From Streptomonospora alba (GTDB lineage: Bacteria > Actinomycetota > Actinomycetes > Streptosporangiales > Streptosporangiaceae): 64,000 bases of DNA. The notes under the pieces were generated by a model that searched no databases, had not been told where the DNA came from, and saw only the letters and a list, made by a program, of their open reading frames with translations. Each line of letters opens with the position of its first letter. Within the stretch, counting starts at the first letter, position 1. Position numbers and translations under genes: made by a program. Location: contig NZ_JROO01000032.1 of the NCBI RefSeq assembly GCF_000826685.1, positions 117,173 through 181,172 of the forward strand. The letters run 5' to 3'. This document shows positions 63,649 through 64,000 of the stretch, piece after piece.

Positions 63649-64000
63649 CTACTCGTCGGCGTCCGCGGCCTTCTTCTTGCGACCGAGGTACACAGCGGTG
63701 CCGCCGCCCGCGACCGCGGCGATTCCGGCCGCGACGAGGCCGGTCAGCGCGACGCCGGTGACCGGCAGGCCGCTCTCTGAGCCGTCGTCGGCGGGCGGAG
63801 CCGCGTCGCCGGCGTCGGGGGTCTCGGAGTCGTCGTCGGGCTCGGGCGTCTTGTTGTCGTCGGGCGGCGGGGTCTCGCCGTCGTCGGGAGGAGTGGTCCC
63901 CTCGTCGGGCGGAGGCGTCGACTCGCCGTCGTCCGGAGGAGGCGTGGACTCGCCGTCGTCCGGCGGCGGAGTCGCGTCGTCGTCCTCGCAGCCGACCCAC
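63649..64000 (-). CDS. LPXTG cell-wall-anchored protein (partial)
   Basis: This is the C-terminal 117 residues of a protein cut by the window edge. It ends with a sortase signal LPVTG (about 40 residues from the end), a hydrophobic segment GVALTGLVAAGIAAVAGGGT and the charged tail GRKKKAADADE. Before it lies a Pro/Asp/Glu-rich wall-spanning stretch with the unit TPPPDDGES repeated two or three times (also TPPDDGETPPPDDN). It is surface-linked by a sortase. The stop is TAG at 63649-63651. N-terminal domains and function lie outside the window. Confidence 0.85.
   Translation of the reverse strand, partial: WVGCEDDDATPPPDDGESTPPPDDGESTPPPDEGTTPPDDGETPPPDDNKTPEPDDDSETPDAGDAAPPADDGSESGLPVTGVALTGLVAAGIAAVAGGGTAVYLGRKKKAADADE

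Overview
The window reads as chromosomal DNA of a high-GC, mycelial-type actinobacterium. This rests on very high G+C, many GTG starts, GTGA/ATGA stop-start overlaps, a BldC regulator, XRE/DUF397 pairs, a menaquinone-based complex I and a system II cytochrome c maturation operon. The gene set and order suggest Nocardiopsaceae (Nocardiopsis/Streptomonospora-like). That placement is inference; no 16S gene is present.

Layout. 0-8.1 kb is mostly core: a DUF4386-like membrane protein, tRNA-Tyr, YajQ, HtpX-like protease, the ferredoxin-linked 2-oxoacid oxidoreductase korAB and an acyl-CoA ligase. 8.2-25 kb is accessory: a Tyr/Gln-rich protein, a small secreted protein, Uma2 nuclease, VOC and FMN-binding proteins, a TetR-controlled DrrAB-type exporter whose ATPase has lost its C-terminus by a frameshifting deletion, an orphan HEPN/Abi-like protein, a MarR regulator and a redox/stress cluster (flavodoxin-like protein, YjdI-like 4Fe-4S protein, alpha/beta hydrolase, YjdJ-like acetyltransferase, pirin, DUF5996). 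Gene debris is scattered through it: an msrA tail, methyltransferase and TetR tails, and a DUF2637 remnant. msrA, rarD and a PRC-barrel gene close the region.

26.8-45.7 kb is a respiratory block on the minus strand: menaquinone-chain prenyl synthase, nuoA to nuoN (all 14 complex I subunits) and a menaquinone-reductase-like flavoprotein. Rex-type operators lie upstream of nuoA and upstream of the flavoprotein gene, so NADH/NAD+ balance probably controls both. Three 99-bp tandem repeats fill the gap between nuoM and nuoN.

46-49.2 kb is a second small accessory island: GNAT, two intact DUF397 genes and one broken, an XRE/DUF5753 regulator and a three-gene coupled operon of unknown function. 49.2-64 kb returns to core genes: menG, a secreted propeller-like protein, DUF4229, bldC, resA-ccdA-resB-resC, an excisionase-like HTH protein, a putative phosphatase, acuC, proC, proline dehydrogenase, purC and the 3' end of an LPXTG cell-wall protein cut by the window edge.

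Respiration is the unifying theme of the core: korAB supplies reduced ferredoxin, nuoA-N oxidises NADH into menaquinone, the prenyl synthase, MenG and the MenJ-like reductase make and tailor menaquinone, and the Res operon matures the c-type cytochromes that reoxidise it.
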